From NCBI GenBank assembly GCA_944326335.1, contig CALVDM010000007.1, positions 24,915 to 88,914 on the forward strand: a DNA stretch of 64,000 nucleotides. The letters are read 5' to 3'. Source of the stretch: an uncultured Bacteroidales bacterium. Lineage in GTDB: Bacteria; Bacteroidota; Bacteroidia; Bacteroidales; UBA932. Below the pieces are notes generated by a model. The model was not told where the DNA came from. It was given only the letters and a program-made list of their open reading frames with translations, and did not search any database. This document shows positions 36,226-45,068 of the stretch, in pieces. The translations under genes and the position numbers were made by a program. Every line of letters begins with the position of its first letter. The stretch's first letter is position 1.

Positions 36226-37263
36226 ATGCATTCCATTACACATGCGTTCAGAATAGCGATTCTGCTGCTCGCTACAGCATCGTTCATAAACTGTTCCGGA
36301 CTGTCCGCCGACGCCGGGGAGGATACATCCGGGCAGACACAGGATCCGGGAGACGGACCTGGCCAGGGAGAAGGCGGCACCGACGTCCCCGACCCTGAAG
36401 AGACCTCTGTTTCGGAAAGACTTCTCGATGCGACAGGACTTGTCGGGAATGTGGTATCCGAGACAGTCCGCAAACCGGCGGAAAACGTGACGGCCACGGA
36501 ACTCGTCTATGAATCCACGGATGACAGGCCCATGGCCCTGTTCGTCCTCGAGGCGAAACTTTCCGGCGGAATAGCTGTGACAATGACAACCCCGTTCGAT
36601 GAAGGCAGGGGGAACGGTCTCCAGACGGTCACTGACCAGGCACTTGCCGTGGACGACAGCCATACCACAATATATGCCGGCACCAACGGTGATTATTTCA
36701 CTGTCAGCGGACATCCCCAGGGCATATTCCACCATCTCGGGGAAGCCCTGAAGACAGACTTCAACGAAACTCCTGTCCGCCCGAGAAGTTTCTTCTACGT
36801 GACAAGGCGAGGGGTTGCAGCCACGGCAACGGCATCGGAATACGAGGCGATAAGCGCACAGAACATAATATATGAAGCCTGCGGAGGCGGAGCCGTCCTC
36901 GTGGAAGACGGTGCCGCGGTGGAAAATCCCAGCAACACATCCGAAGACCTCGCGGCGAACCCGCGCACAAGCGTCGGAGTGTCGGAAGACGGCAAGACCG
37001 TCTGGCTTGCCGTCATTGACGGACGCCAGAGCGGTTATTCGGGCGGATACACATTGAGCGAACTCGCGCAGGTCATGGACGCACTCGGATGCTGGTCTGC
37101 GATAAATCTCGACGGAGGCGGCTCCTCCACGTTCTACATCAGGACAGACACTTCCGAAGACAGTTTCTCCAACCCTGACAGGTTTGAAATCCTGAACAGT
37201 CCGTCCGACGGAAGTCCGCGCAAGGTGTGGAACGGAATCGCCATAATAAGAAGGACACTATAA
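36226..37263 (+). CDS. Phosphodiester glycosidase (NAGPA-domain) family protein, secreted
   Basis: The 345-residue precursor has a hydrophobic N terminus (AILLLATASFINC) and then an acidic, Gly/Pro-rich linker (residues about 25-65). The cysteine could be lipidated, but the residue before it is Asn, which is unusual. Residues 90-340 form the NAGPA domain. Conserved blocks are TIYAGTNGDYF, NPRTSVGVSEDG, LAVIDGRQSGYSGGYTL and the signature INLDGGGSSTFY. In animals this fold removes GlcNAc from GlcNAc-1-phosphate-6-mannose diesters; bacterial members cleave sugar phosphodiesters. It is the first gene of the PUL, 23 bases before susC. Confidence 0.85.
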   Translation: MHSITHAFRIAILLLATASFINCSGLSADAGEDTSGQTQDPGDGPGQGEGGTDVPDPEETSVSERLLDATGLVGNVVSETVRKPAENVTATELVYESTDDRPMALFVLEAKLSGGIAVTMTTPFDEGRGNGLQTVTDQALAVDDSHTTIYAGTNGDYFTVSGHPQGIFHHLGEALKTDFNETPVRPRSFFYVTRRGVAATATASEYEAISAQNIIYEACGGGAVLVEDGAAVENPSNTSEDLAANPRTSVGVSEDGKTVWLAVIDGRQSGYSGGYTLSELAQVMDALGCWSAINLDGGGSSTFYIRTDTSEDSFSNPDRFEILNSPSDGSPRKVWNGIAIIRRTL

Positions 37264-37286
37264 CACAACATCATAGACTATCATTT

Positions 37287-40200
37287 ATGAAACAACATCT
37301 GATTTCGCTGCTATGCATGTTCTGCATAATGGCAGCCTCGGCTCCTGCTTTCGCACAGCAGGATGGAGGAAGTCGGACAACGGTTTCCGGAAAGGTCACG
37401 GACTCTGACGGCCTTTCCGTCATCGGTGCGGTGGTAATGGCCTCTTCCGGAGAAGCCGCCACCACGGATGAAAACGGGAACTACAGCCTGACCGTAAAAG
37501 ACCTCCAGACAGCGACTCTCGAATTCTCATGCCTCGGATACGGGACCGTCACTGAACCGGTATCCGGAAGGAATGTGGTGAACGTCACTATGGAGACAGA
37601 CAACCTCATGCTCGAAGAGACAGTGGTGGTCGGATACGGCGTACAGAAGAAAGTCAACCTCACCGGCTCTGTTTCAGCCATCGACTTCTCCGGAATTGCA
37701 GACAACAGGACAATAGTCAGCACCTCATCCGCACTTGCCGGCCTTGCAGCCGGAATGAGCGTGATGCAGGGTTCCGGCCAGCCAGGACAGGACAAGGCCA
37801 CAATCCGAATCAGGGGAAACGGCTCGTTCACTGTCAGTGCCGGGCTCGATGCCAATGCTCCCCTGGTGCTCGTGGACGGTGTCGAATGGAGCATGGACGA
37901 CGTGAACCCGAACGACATCGCCTCCATCTCCGTGCTGAAAGATGCCGCATCGGCCGCGATATATGGTACGAGGGCAGCCAACGGCGTCATCCTCATCACC
38001 ACGAAATCCGGTGTGGAAGGAAAGCCGAGAATCAGTTATTCGTACAAGGGGATACTCCAGATGCCGTACACTGAAATGCACTTCGTCTCCGATTATGCAA
38101 GATACATGGAACTCATGAACGAGGCTTGCGAAAATGTCGGCACCAACGGAAGGTTTACCCAGCCGAACATAGACCTGTGGAGGGAAAAGGCTCTCGACCC
38201 GTACGGACTCACCGAGCAGGGCGTTCCGAACTATGCCGCCTACCCTAACACGGACTGGTTCGAAGAGCTCTTCCAGACAGGGTATTCCCAGGAGCACAAC
38301 CTCTCCGTGTCCGGTGGCACCAAAGCAGTCAGATACATGATTTCCATGGGCTATCTCGACAACGGCGGAGTCATGGGTCGCTTCGGTCTCGACTCAGGCA
38401 CACGGAAAATGAACTTCAGGACCAATCTCGAAGCCGATGTCACGAAATGGTTCACCATCGGGACCAGGATTTTCGGGCAGAGACAGGAATACGGCCTTGC
38501 GAACGTGTCAAGTGCATTCGGTGCGCTTTATGCCACTACCCCTGGAGTATATCCAGGTGATGTCAACGCATGGGGGACACCTGCTCTTGAAGGCGAGGAA
38601 AGCACCAATGCGAACAATCCGTTCCGCAACATGAACGGTGCCGGAGGATACAATGTGGCGACCCGTATCAACGGCTCCGTATATGCCAAGATACGTCCGT
38701 ACAAGGGCGTGAGCCTTGAGGGCACGTTCAACTACTCCCCTACCTTCTCGGAGCGCAACTCATACACCGTACCTAACGGCACATGGGACTATATCAGCAA
38801 CACGAGAAAGACTACCACCCAGCTCGCCGACGCACAGCTCATCCAGAACATGTCGAGGAACTATTACCTGTCTTCGGAACTGCTTGCCCGCTACGACAAC
38901 ACCTTCGGAGACCACACCATCGGAGTGCTTTTGGGATATTCCGCCATGGAATACCAGTCCTGGGGCTTCGGAGTGAACAAGAAAGGGGCGACAGACTGGA
39001 CACTCCACGACGCGTCCACCTACTCCGAGATACTCTCCACGAGCAGCACTGCCCGCGCGGGTTGGGGACTCCGCTCATATTTCGGAAGGATAAACTGGTC
39101 GTTCATGGACAAGTACCTCTTCGAGGCCAACCTCAGGGCCGACGGTTCGTCCAAATTCGGTATCAATAACCGCTACGGCTGGTTCCCTTCATTCTCTGCA
39201 GGATGGAAAATCCACGAGGAGCCGTTCATGGAAAGCACAAGAGGGTGGCTTTCATCATTGAAACTCAGGGCTTCATGGGGACAGGCCGGAAGCAACATGG
39301 GTATAGGGAACTATGCATGGCAGGCCCTTTATCAGGTCGAGGAGGTCGTGGTGGACGGTGAAGACAGCAAGGGTCTGTTCATAAAGTCCCTGAGCAACAA
39401 CGACCTCAAATGGGAGACGACCTCCACCACCGACATAGGTCTCGACATGGGATTCTTCAACAGCAGGCTCACGGCAGAGTTGGACTACTACCTGAAAAGG
39501 ACAACGGACATCCTCTATATCCCGCCTATCTATCTCACCATGGGACAGGTTGACGGAGTTCCTGCCAATCTCGGAGCCGTGAACAACCAGGGAGTCGAGA
39601 TTACCGTGAACTGGAAAAGCAGCATAGGCAAGAATTTCAACTACTACGTAGGGGCGAACTTCGCATTCAACAAGAACATGGTGACCAAGTTCAAGGGGCC
39701 TCTCACCAAGGAATGGAGAGACGGCACTTACCACAACAACCTCGCTGATGTCACCTCGAACTGGGGTCAGGGGAAACTTGCCGAAGGACACCCGCTCGGG
39801 GAGCACTACCTGCTCAGGGTCTACAAGGGCAGCGGCAAAGGCTACCAGGGCGGTGCAGTTGACCCGGGCGCAGGACCTGTGGACGGCATGATACGCACCG
39901 AGACAGACTTCCAGTGGGTTCAGGCCATGCTCGACAGCGGGTACACGTTCTCCGGAAAATCCGCACTTTCACCTGACCAGCTCTGGTACGGAGACCTCAT
40001 CTATGAAGACAGGGACGGGGACATGAACCACGGAGACGATGACGACATGGACTTCAACGGACACACCGGCACTCCTGCCTACAACCTCGGAATCAATCTC
40101 GGATTCTCGTGGAAAGGACTCGACTTCAACATGACCTGGGCCGGGGCGTTCGGATTCTGGATAATCTACAACTCCGACTACTACAACGCCAGCACGATGC

Positions 40201-40574
40201 AATCCGGCTACGGGCTCATAGACAGGGTGGCTAACGACCACTATTTCTACGACCCGGACAACCCTGGCGATGCAAGGACGAACATCTCGGGAACATATCC
40301 GAGGCTCACCTACGGGACGGCTCTCAGCAACAGGGCATCCAGCGAGTTCTACGAATACCGCGGCGACTACCTGAAGCTCAAGAACGTGCAGCTCGGCTAC
40401 ACTCTCCCGGAAAAAATCACACGCAAATTCTTCGTGCAGCAGCTCCGGTTCTTCGTCTCCGGCGAGAACCTTCTCACCATCACAGGTTTCCCGGGACTCG
40501 ACCCTGAAATAGGAGCCGATGTCGGCTATCCGCTCATGAGGCAGGTGACATTCGGAGCACAGATAACTTTCTAA
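37287..40574 (+). CDS. SusC/RagA-family TonB-linked outer-membrane transporter
   Basis: The ATG at 37287 gives 1095 residues with a signal peptide ending at APAFAQ. Residues about 30-115 form the carboxypeptidase-regulatory-like domain (VSGKVTDSDGLSVIGAVV). Next is the SusC signature region LEETVVVGYGVQKKVNLTGSV, then the plug domain with LVLVDGVEWSMDDVNPNDI and ISVLKDAASAAIYGTRAANGVILITTK. A 22-strand barrel fills the rest and ends in an aromatic residue (QITF). It imports oligosaccharides with TonB energy. The SusD partner starts 4 bases later. Confidence 0.95.
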   Translation: MKQHLISLLCMFCIMAASAPAFAQQDGGSRTTVSGKVTDSDGLSVIGAVVMASSGEAATTDENGNYSLTVKDLQTATLEFSCLGYGTVTEPVSGRNVVNVTMETDNLMLEETVVVGYGVQKKVNLTGSVSAIDFSGIADNRTIVSTSSALAGLAAGMSVMQGSGQPGQDKATIRIRGNGSFTVSAGLDANAPLVLVDGVEWSMDDVNPNDIASISVLKDAASAAIYGTRAANGVILITTKSGVEGKPRISYSYKGILQMPYTEMHFVSDYARYMELMNEACENVGTNGRFTQPNIDLWREKALDPYGLTEQGVPNYAAYPNTDWFEELFQTGYSQEHNLSVSGGTKAVRYMISMGYLDNGGVMGRFGLDSGTRKMNFRTNLEADVTKWFTIGTRIFGQRQEYGLANVSSAFGALYATTPGVYPGDVNAWGTPALEGEESTNANNPFRNMNGAGGYNVATRINGSVYAKIRPYKGVSLEGTFNYSPTFSERNSYTVPNGTWDYISNTRKTTTQLADAQLIQNMSRNYYLSSELLARYDNTFGDHTIGVLLGYSAMEYQSWGFGVNKKGATDWTLHDASTYSEILSTSSTARAGWGLRSYFGRINWSFMDKYLFEANLRADGSSKFGINNRYGWFPSFSAGWKIHEEPFMESTRGWLSSLKLRASWGQAGSNMGIGNYAWQALYQVEEVVVDGEDSKGLFIKSLSNNDLKWETTSTTDIGLDMGFFNSRLTAELDYYLKRTTDILYIPPIYLTMGQVDGVPANLGAVNNQGVEITVNWKSSIGKNFNYYVGANFAFNKNMVTKFKGPLTKEWRDGTYHNNLADVTSNWGQGKLAEGHPLGEHYLLRVYKGSGKGYQGGAVDPGAGPVDGMIRTETDFQWVQAMLDSGYTFSGKSALSPDQLWYGDLIYEDRDGDMNHGDDDDMDFNGHTGTPAYNLGINLGFSWKGLDFNMTWAGAFGFWIIYNSDYYNASTMQSGYGLIDRVANDHYFYDPDNPGDARTNISGTYPRLTYGTALSNRASSEFYEYRGDYLKLKNVQLGYTLPEKITRKFFVQQLRFFVSGENLLTITGFPGLDPEIGADVGYPLMRQVTFGAQITF

Positions 40575-40578
40575 GGAT

Positions 40579-42462
40579 ATGAAAAAGATACTATATTCGA
40601 TAATTTCAGGAGCCATCGCCCTTGGAGCAGCATCCTGCACAGACATGCTCAACACAGTGCCGTCGAACCAGATTTCGAGCGGGAGCATGTGGACAACACC
40701 CGAGCTCGCCGCAAGCGGCATGAACGGACTGTACGAGACATTCTACAAGAGAATCAACACAGGTACACAGTTGAATGCCTCATACCTTGACGGATTCAAC
40801 TTCTATGGCATCGAAGCTTTGGGATTCTGCACCGACTACTATTCAAACAGCTACCCAGTCTATCTGCTGTACAGCCAGAACAACATGGCCAACGACATAC
40901 AGATATCCTACGAATGGAGATTCTGCTACGGTATAGTCCACGCCACGAATGATGCCATAGCCAATCTTCACAAGGCCGGACTCGACGAGGCCACCTACGA
41001 GAGGTACATCTGCGAAGCGAGATTCCTCAGGGCCTGGGCATATTCGAGACTCAACAAGTTCTTCTGGGGAGTGCCGCTCTACCTCGAGCCGGTGACAAAC
41101 GAGGAGTGCACGAGGACACAGTCATCGGCAGAGGATATATGGAAAGCCGTGACAGACGATCTCACATACTGCATAGACAACCAGTACATGCCTGACAACA
41201 CACTCTCGGAGAACTACGGGAGGCCTTCCAAGGGAGCAGCATACGCACTCAGGGGGATGACCTACATGTGGAAAGCCCTTACCGACGAGGACGGCACGAC
41301 TCCGGAGCAGGACTATGAGTCCGCCTGCAAGGATTTCGACAAGGTGGATGACTGCGGCTACGACCTCTGGGACGACGGCACGCCCGAGAGCTACCTGAAC
41401 TTCTTCGAGCCTGAAAACGAGAAGGACAACGAGATGGTTTTCGCCATCCAGTTCAGCGCGACTGACGGCTACAGCTATGACATCCAGCAGGCCGTAGGCC
41501 CTCGCGACACATGGGACAGCTGGGACGAAGTGAAGCCTTCCGCAGACTTCGTGGACTATTTCCAGAAAGACGACGGCACTCCGTTCAGCTGGTCCGCATG
41601 GGCCGCGGAGCAGGGAATCTCCGGATGGGACGCCCTCACCCCGCAGCAACGCTCCGTATTCTTCTTCCGCGACGGGCTCGAAAGCGACAGCCGCTACTCC
41701 ACCATACTCAACCAGGCAAGGGAACTCTGCGGTCTTTCCGTGTTCGACCAGTATTACCTCGACAACGGCAATGAAGCACGCATAAAGACGGCCTACGAGA
41801 ACCGCGACCCTCGACTGAAAATGGTAGTGGTGACCCCGTACGAGCCTAAGGACTGCTATTCGCCCGGATGGAACAACAATGTTGTGGCAACAGGCAAGCA
41901 GCTCCGCTGGCCTCTGTATCAAAGGGGTGCGAACGGCACCGGCAGCGGATACGACATCTGGCTGGACAAGAGGTTCACCGCACTCTACATCTACAACAAA
42001 TATGTGGAATGGGGAGACCCTTCCGCCCTTCTCGACAGACGTCACTGCCACGTTGACTTTCCTCTGATACGCTACACCGACGTGCTCCTCCAATGGGCAG
42101 AGGCCGAGATAGAGCTCGGACGCCTTGGCGAAGCTGCAGACAAGATAAACCAGGTGCGCGACCGGGCCGGGATAAGAAGAATCCAGACAGGCTCTCAGGA
42201 AGAGATGAGGGATGCCGTGCGCTATGAAAGGCGGGTGGAATTTGCGATAGAAGGCATAAACTACTTCGACGAAATCCGCTGGGGCACCTACAAGGAGAGC
42301 AAGTTCCAGGGCCGGGATGTCCACGGAGGACAGAGCTGGTGGGGAGACAACACGGTGGAATATGCATGGTACTGGAAAGACAACAACTGGCCATGGTCGG
42401 TACCTGCTGCCGAATACCAGAGGAATCCGGCCCTCACCCAGAGACCGGGATGGATATATTGA
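40579..42462 (+). CDS. SusD/RagB-family surface glycan-binding lipoprotein
   Basis: The 627-residue lipoprotein has a lipobox ending in GAASC (Cys20). SusD proteins form the lid over the SusC barrel and bind the oligosaccharide. The N-terminal SusD-like part contains NTVPSNQISSGSMWTTPE and the tetratricopeptide-like helices EARFLRAWAYSRLNKFFWGVPLYLEPV. The C-terminal RagB part has FPLIRYTDVLLQWAEAEIELG, NQVRDRAGI and EGINYFDEIRWGTY. The length is slightly above average. The tight spacing to susC is the usual operon arrangement. Confidence 0.94.
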   Translation: MKKILYSIISGAIALGAASCTDMLNTVPSNQISSGSMWTTPELAASGMNGLYETFYKRINTGTQLNASYLDGFNFYGIEALGFCTDYYSNSYPVYLLYSQNNMANDIQISYEWRFCYGIVHATNDAIANLHKAGLDEATYERYICEARFLRAWAYSRLNKFFWGVPLYLEPVTNEECTRTQSSAEDIWKAVTDDLTYCIDNQYMPDNTLSENYGRPSKGAAYALRGMTYMWKALTDEDGTTPEQDYESACKDFDKVDDCGYDLWDDGTPESYLNFFEPENEKDNEMVFAIQFSATDGYSYDIQQAVGPRDTWDSWDEVKPSADFVDYFQKDDGTPFSWSAWAAEQGISGWDALTPQQRSVFFFRDGLESDSRYSTILNQARELCGLSVFDQYYLDNGNEARIKTAYENRDPRLKMVVVTPYEPKDCYSPGWNNNVVATGKQLRWPLYQRGANGTGSGYDIWLDKRFTALYIYNKYVEWGDPSALLDRRHCHVDFPLIRYTDVLLQWAEAEIELGRLGEAADKINQVRDRAGIRRIQTGSQEEMRDAVRYERRVEFAIEGINYFDEIRWGTYKESKFQGRDVHGGQSWWGDNTVEYAWYWKDNNWPWSVPAAEYQRNPALTQRPGWIY

Positions 42463-42493
42463 CACCTTAATTACATAATTAAACACTTTTATC

Positions 42494-42973
42494 ATGAAAA
42501 AATTTCTGATTATCTGCACCGCACTTGCAGTGGGCCTTTTCACAGGCTGCAACAAGAACAATCCGGAAGGAGACGGCGGCTCCGCAGGTGAAATGCCTGA
42601 TGTGGGCATCACGGCAGTAGCCAACCCGGACAATACGGCGACCATCTCCGCCACACTCACGGCAGGCCAGTTCCACGGAGCCAAGATAGTGTCCGCAGTG
42701 GAGATTTCCACTATCGGAGACTTGAACTACACCAACGAAATCCAGCTCATACGCTATGTGGAGGAGAACGGCAAGGACATAGAACTCCCTTTCACGGAGA
42801 CCGTGTCCGACATAGTTTACAAAAGAGACTACCTGTCGGCCGTCATAGTCTATGACGAGACCGGAAGGGCATGCGCTTCGGCATATACCACATTCACCGG
42901 CGACGGGGAAATTGACGGGTTCAGCGGAGACAATTCCGCCGGCAACCTCGACGAGAACAACCCTGTCCTGTAA
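42494..42973 (+). CDS. Small PUL lipoprotein, function unknown
   Basis: The 159-residue protein has a lipoprotein signal peptide with lipobox FTGC (Cys19), followed by an acidic and Gly-rich segment that often directs surface export in Bacteroidota. The mature part looks like one beta-sandwich domain of about 115 residues, with alternating strands (TATISATLTAGQF, YLSAVIVYDETG). No enzyme motif is visible. From its place between susD and the fimbrillin-like gene it may be a surface glycan-binding or scaffold protein. I do not recognise a named family. Confidence 0.7.
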   Translation: MKKFLIICTALAVGLFTGCNKNNPEGDGGSAGEMPDVGITAVANPDNTATISATLTAGQFHGAKIVSAVEISTIGDLNYTNEIQLIRYVEENGKDIELPFTETVSDIVYKRDYLSAVIVYDETGRACASAYTTFTGDGEIDGFSGDNSAGNLDENNPVL

Positions 42974-42991
42974 CATTAAAACACCAAGGAT

Positions 42992-44995
42992 ATGAAAAAG
43001 ACATTTATATTATCGGCAATGGCCCTGGCAGCTCTCACATCGTGCAGCATCCAGGAGTCCGAAGTGCTCGGAGACGGCAATTCGAAAACCATCGTATTCT
43101 ACGGGGAAGCATTCCCGCAGACAAAGACATCCATAGGCTCACCGGAAGACGGCAAATACCCCGTGCTCTGGAGCGCCGGAGACCAGATAGGAATCTACGG
43201 CATGAAAAGCGGGTTCCTGAACGAATCGGCCACCCTCGATGACGGCAGCGCAGGCTACAACAGCGGCATTTTCGTGCTCAACACGACGGAGCAGGGAGCG
43301 GTCGAGGCCCAGGACCTCGTAATCTACTATCCTTACAGCACAGGGACCGAGTATTCCGACGGTGCGCTGCACTCTGTCATCCCTTACGAGCAGAAACAGG
43401 CAAGGCCGGGAGACAGCGGACACACAGGGAAATATGCACTTGCGTATGCAAAGTCGGCGATAGAGGATGCAGATGCCGACGGCAACAACCCTCCGGTGCA
43501 GTTCTCTCTCACACATGCCGTGGCCTACGTGAAGTTCGTGGTTTCCGGCGGGTCGTTCTCGAGCTGGAAACTCAACGGTGTGTCTCTCTACTCTGAAGGA
43601 GCACACATCACTGGAGACATCTCCGCAAATGTGACGACGGGAGAAGTGACAGGAATATATCAGAGAGACCACGCAGTCGTGACGGTGGAAGAGACTGCAG
43701 ACCTCTCTCAGCCGCAGGAGATATGGATGGTGACGGCACCTTGCGACCTTACGGGCAAGGAGACCGTGGTGTCGGTGAGCATGACCGACGGCTCCGTCAT
43801 CAAGACCATCCCGATGAAGATGAACCTGGGGCAGCTTGAAGCCAACGCAGTGAATGTCATTCCTGTTACCGTGGACGACTCCAAGGTCGCAGCCGACTTC
43901 CCGTGGTATGAGACTGACGAAACCCGCGAACTTGCCGCCGGATGGGCATACGGACCTGAAAACACATACATATTCACCGAGTCCGGACAGGAAATGATAC
44001 TTGACGTGAAAGCCCGCGGTTACTACATCGGCATCGAGGAACCGAAGAAAGTGAACATAATGATAGGCGATAATAATTTAGCCGGCAGAGGATGCCTCGA
44101 AGCCGAAACATCCAGACCTGGTTCATGGTGGGGTGCTCCTGACTTTGTGGACCTCGGCGCGGACTACACAGTGAGAGTGAAGGTATTGCCGGAAAATGCA
44201 TCCATCTCGGAATGGTTCGGCAAAATAGGAATCGCAAACGAGAACAACGAATATCTCTGGGCAATTACTATATGGTATGTTCCTGGCGGAGTGCAGGAAG
44301 AGCAGTACCGTACTGCTGTCGTTATGGACAGGATGCTCGGAGGAAGGGCACCTCAGGCAGACGACAACAAATGCTATGGAGCCTACTTCCAGTGGGGAAG
44401 ACCATTCCCGTTCTCGTGGGGAAGCGGCACATTCGGCTCTGCTGCGACAACGGCCAGAGACCTCAAGCAGTCTGCGAAGAATGTCGATAAAGTGCTCTTC
44501 TATAAAGATGTCGAAAATGCCAACGGAGACTGGTGGCTCGGAGACCAGACAGGGGCAAGGAGCGACAGGAAAGATGACTTCTGGGGCAACCCTAACAACG
44601 GCACCGGAGCAGGCTCTGCAGAGAACGGAGTCAAGACTGTGTTCGACCCTTGTCCGAAGGGCTGGATGGTGGCATCCCCTGCCGTCATAAAGGAATTCGT
44701 TGCAGGAAGGGATGCAGATGTCACTTCAGGAAGTGTCATGAAATGGCTGACTTACAAGTACGATGACACCAACACCTCATATTGGCCGCTCGGAGGCTAC
44801 AAGGACGGAAGTGATGCAGGAAACGGCGGTTCGAACCTTATAGCAATGACATGCTGGTCAAACTCTCCTTACGCAGGATATGGCAGCTCAGACCATAAGG
44901 CATACTGCTATACATACAACAATAACCTGCAGAAATCTGAAGAAGAGTACAACCGTGCATACGGCTTCAATGTCCGTTGCATGAAGGTACAGTAA
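42992..44995 (+). CDS. Fimbrillin-like surface lipoprotein with FISUMP-type C-terminal domain
   Basis: The 667-residue lipoprotein has lipobox LTSC (Cys18). Residues about 30-300 follow the fimbrillin (Mfa-like) pattern: TKTSIG near the start, then WSAGDQIGIYG, LVIYYPYS and FSLTHAVAYVKFVV. The C-terminal third, from about residue 440, resembles the Fibrobacter-type paralogous domain: VVMDRMLGGRAP, YFQWGRPFPF, FDPCPKGWMVASP and the ending YGFNVRCMKV. It sits where surface glycan-binding proteins of PULs are usually encoded, so binding of substrate is more likely than pilus assembly. This role is inferred. A strong hairpin follows the gene. Confidence 0.8.
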   Translation: MKKTFILSAMALAALTSCSIQESEVLGDGNSKTIVFYGEAFPQTKTSIGSPEDGKYPVLWSAGDQIGIYGMKSGFLNESATLDDGSAGYNSGIFVLNTTEQGAVEAQDLVIYYPYSTGTEYSDGALHSVIPYEQKQARPGDSGHTGKYALAYAKSAIEDADADGNNPPVQFSLTHAVAYVKFVVSGGSFSSWKLNGVSLYSEGAHITGDISANVTTGEVTGIYQRDHAVVTVEETADLSQPQEIWMVTAPCDLTGKETVVSVSMTDGSVIKTIPMKMNLGQLEANAVNVIPVTVDDSKVAADFPWYETDETRELAAGWAYGPENTYIFTESGQEMILDVKARGYYIGIEEPKKVNIMIGDNNLAGRGCLEAETSRPGSWWGAPDFVDLGADYTVRVKVLPENASISEWFGKIGIANENNEYLWAITIWYVPGGVQEEQYRTAVVMDRMLGGRAPQADDNKCYGAYFQWGRPFPFSWGSGTFGSAATTARDLKQSAKNVDKVLFYKDVENANGDWWLGDQTGARSDRKDDFWGNPNNGTGAGSAENGVKTVFDPCPKGWMVASPAVIKEFVAGRDADVTSGSVMKWLTYKYDDTNTSYWPLGGYKDGSDAGNGGSNLIAMTCWSNSPYAGYGSSDHKAYCYTYNNNLQKSEEEYNRAYGFNVRCMKVQ

Positions 44996-45016
44996 CAAAC
45001 TTCAATTTCCATTTTT

Positions 45017-45050
45017 TGGGGGCGCCCGAAAGTTTCTTTTGGGTCCCCCA
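45017..45050 (+). other. Long RNA hairpin between binding-protein and enzyme genes of the PUL
   Basis: TGGGGG (45017-45022) pairs with CCCCCA (45045-45050), and GCCCGAAAG (45024-45032) pairs with CTTTTGGGT (45036-45044). This gives a 15-bp stem with two G-T wobbles, one bulged C and a TTT loop. No T run follows on the plus strand, so it is not a standard terminator. It may slow decay of the susCD message or lower expression of the downstream lyases. Confidence 0.7.
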
Positions 45051-45068
45051 TAATTCAAACTTATCAAG

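Noticed and set aside
41122-42711. 529-codon open frame opposite susD and the small lipoprotein
   Set aside because: Its composition is like a shadow translation, it has no signal or motif, and the SusD match on the other strand is clear.
45011-45050. Canonical intrinsic terminator after the fimbrillin-like gene
   Set aside because: The T run lies before the stem on the plus strand, not after it, and the downstream genes belong to the same locus.
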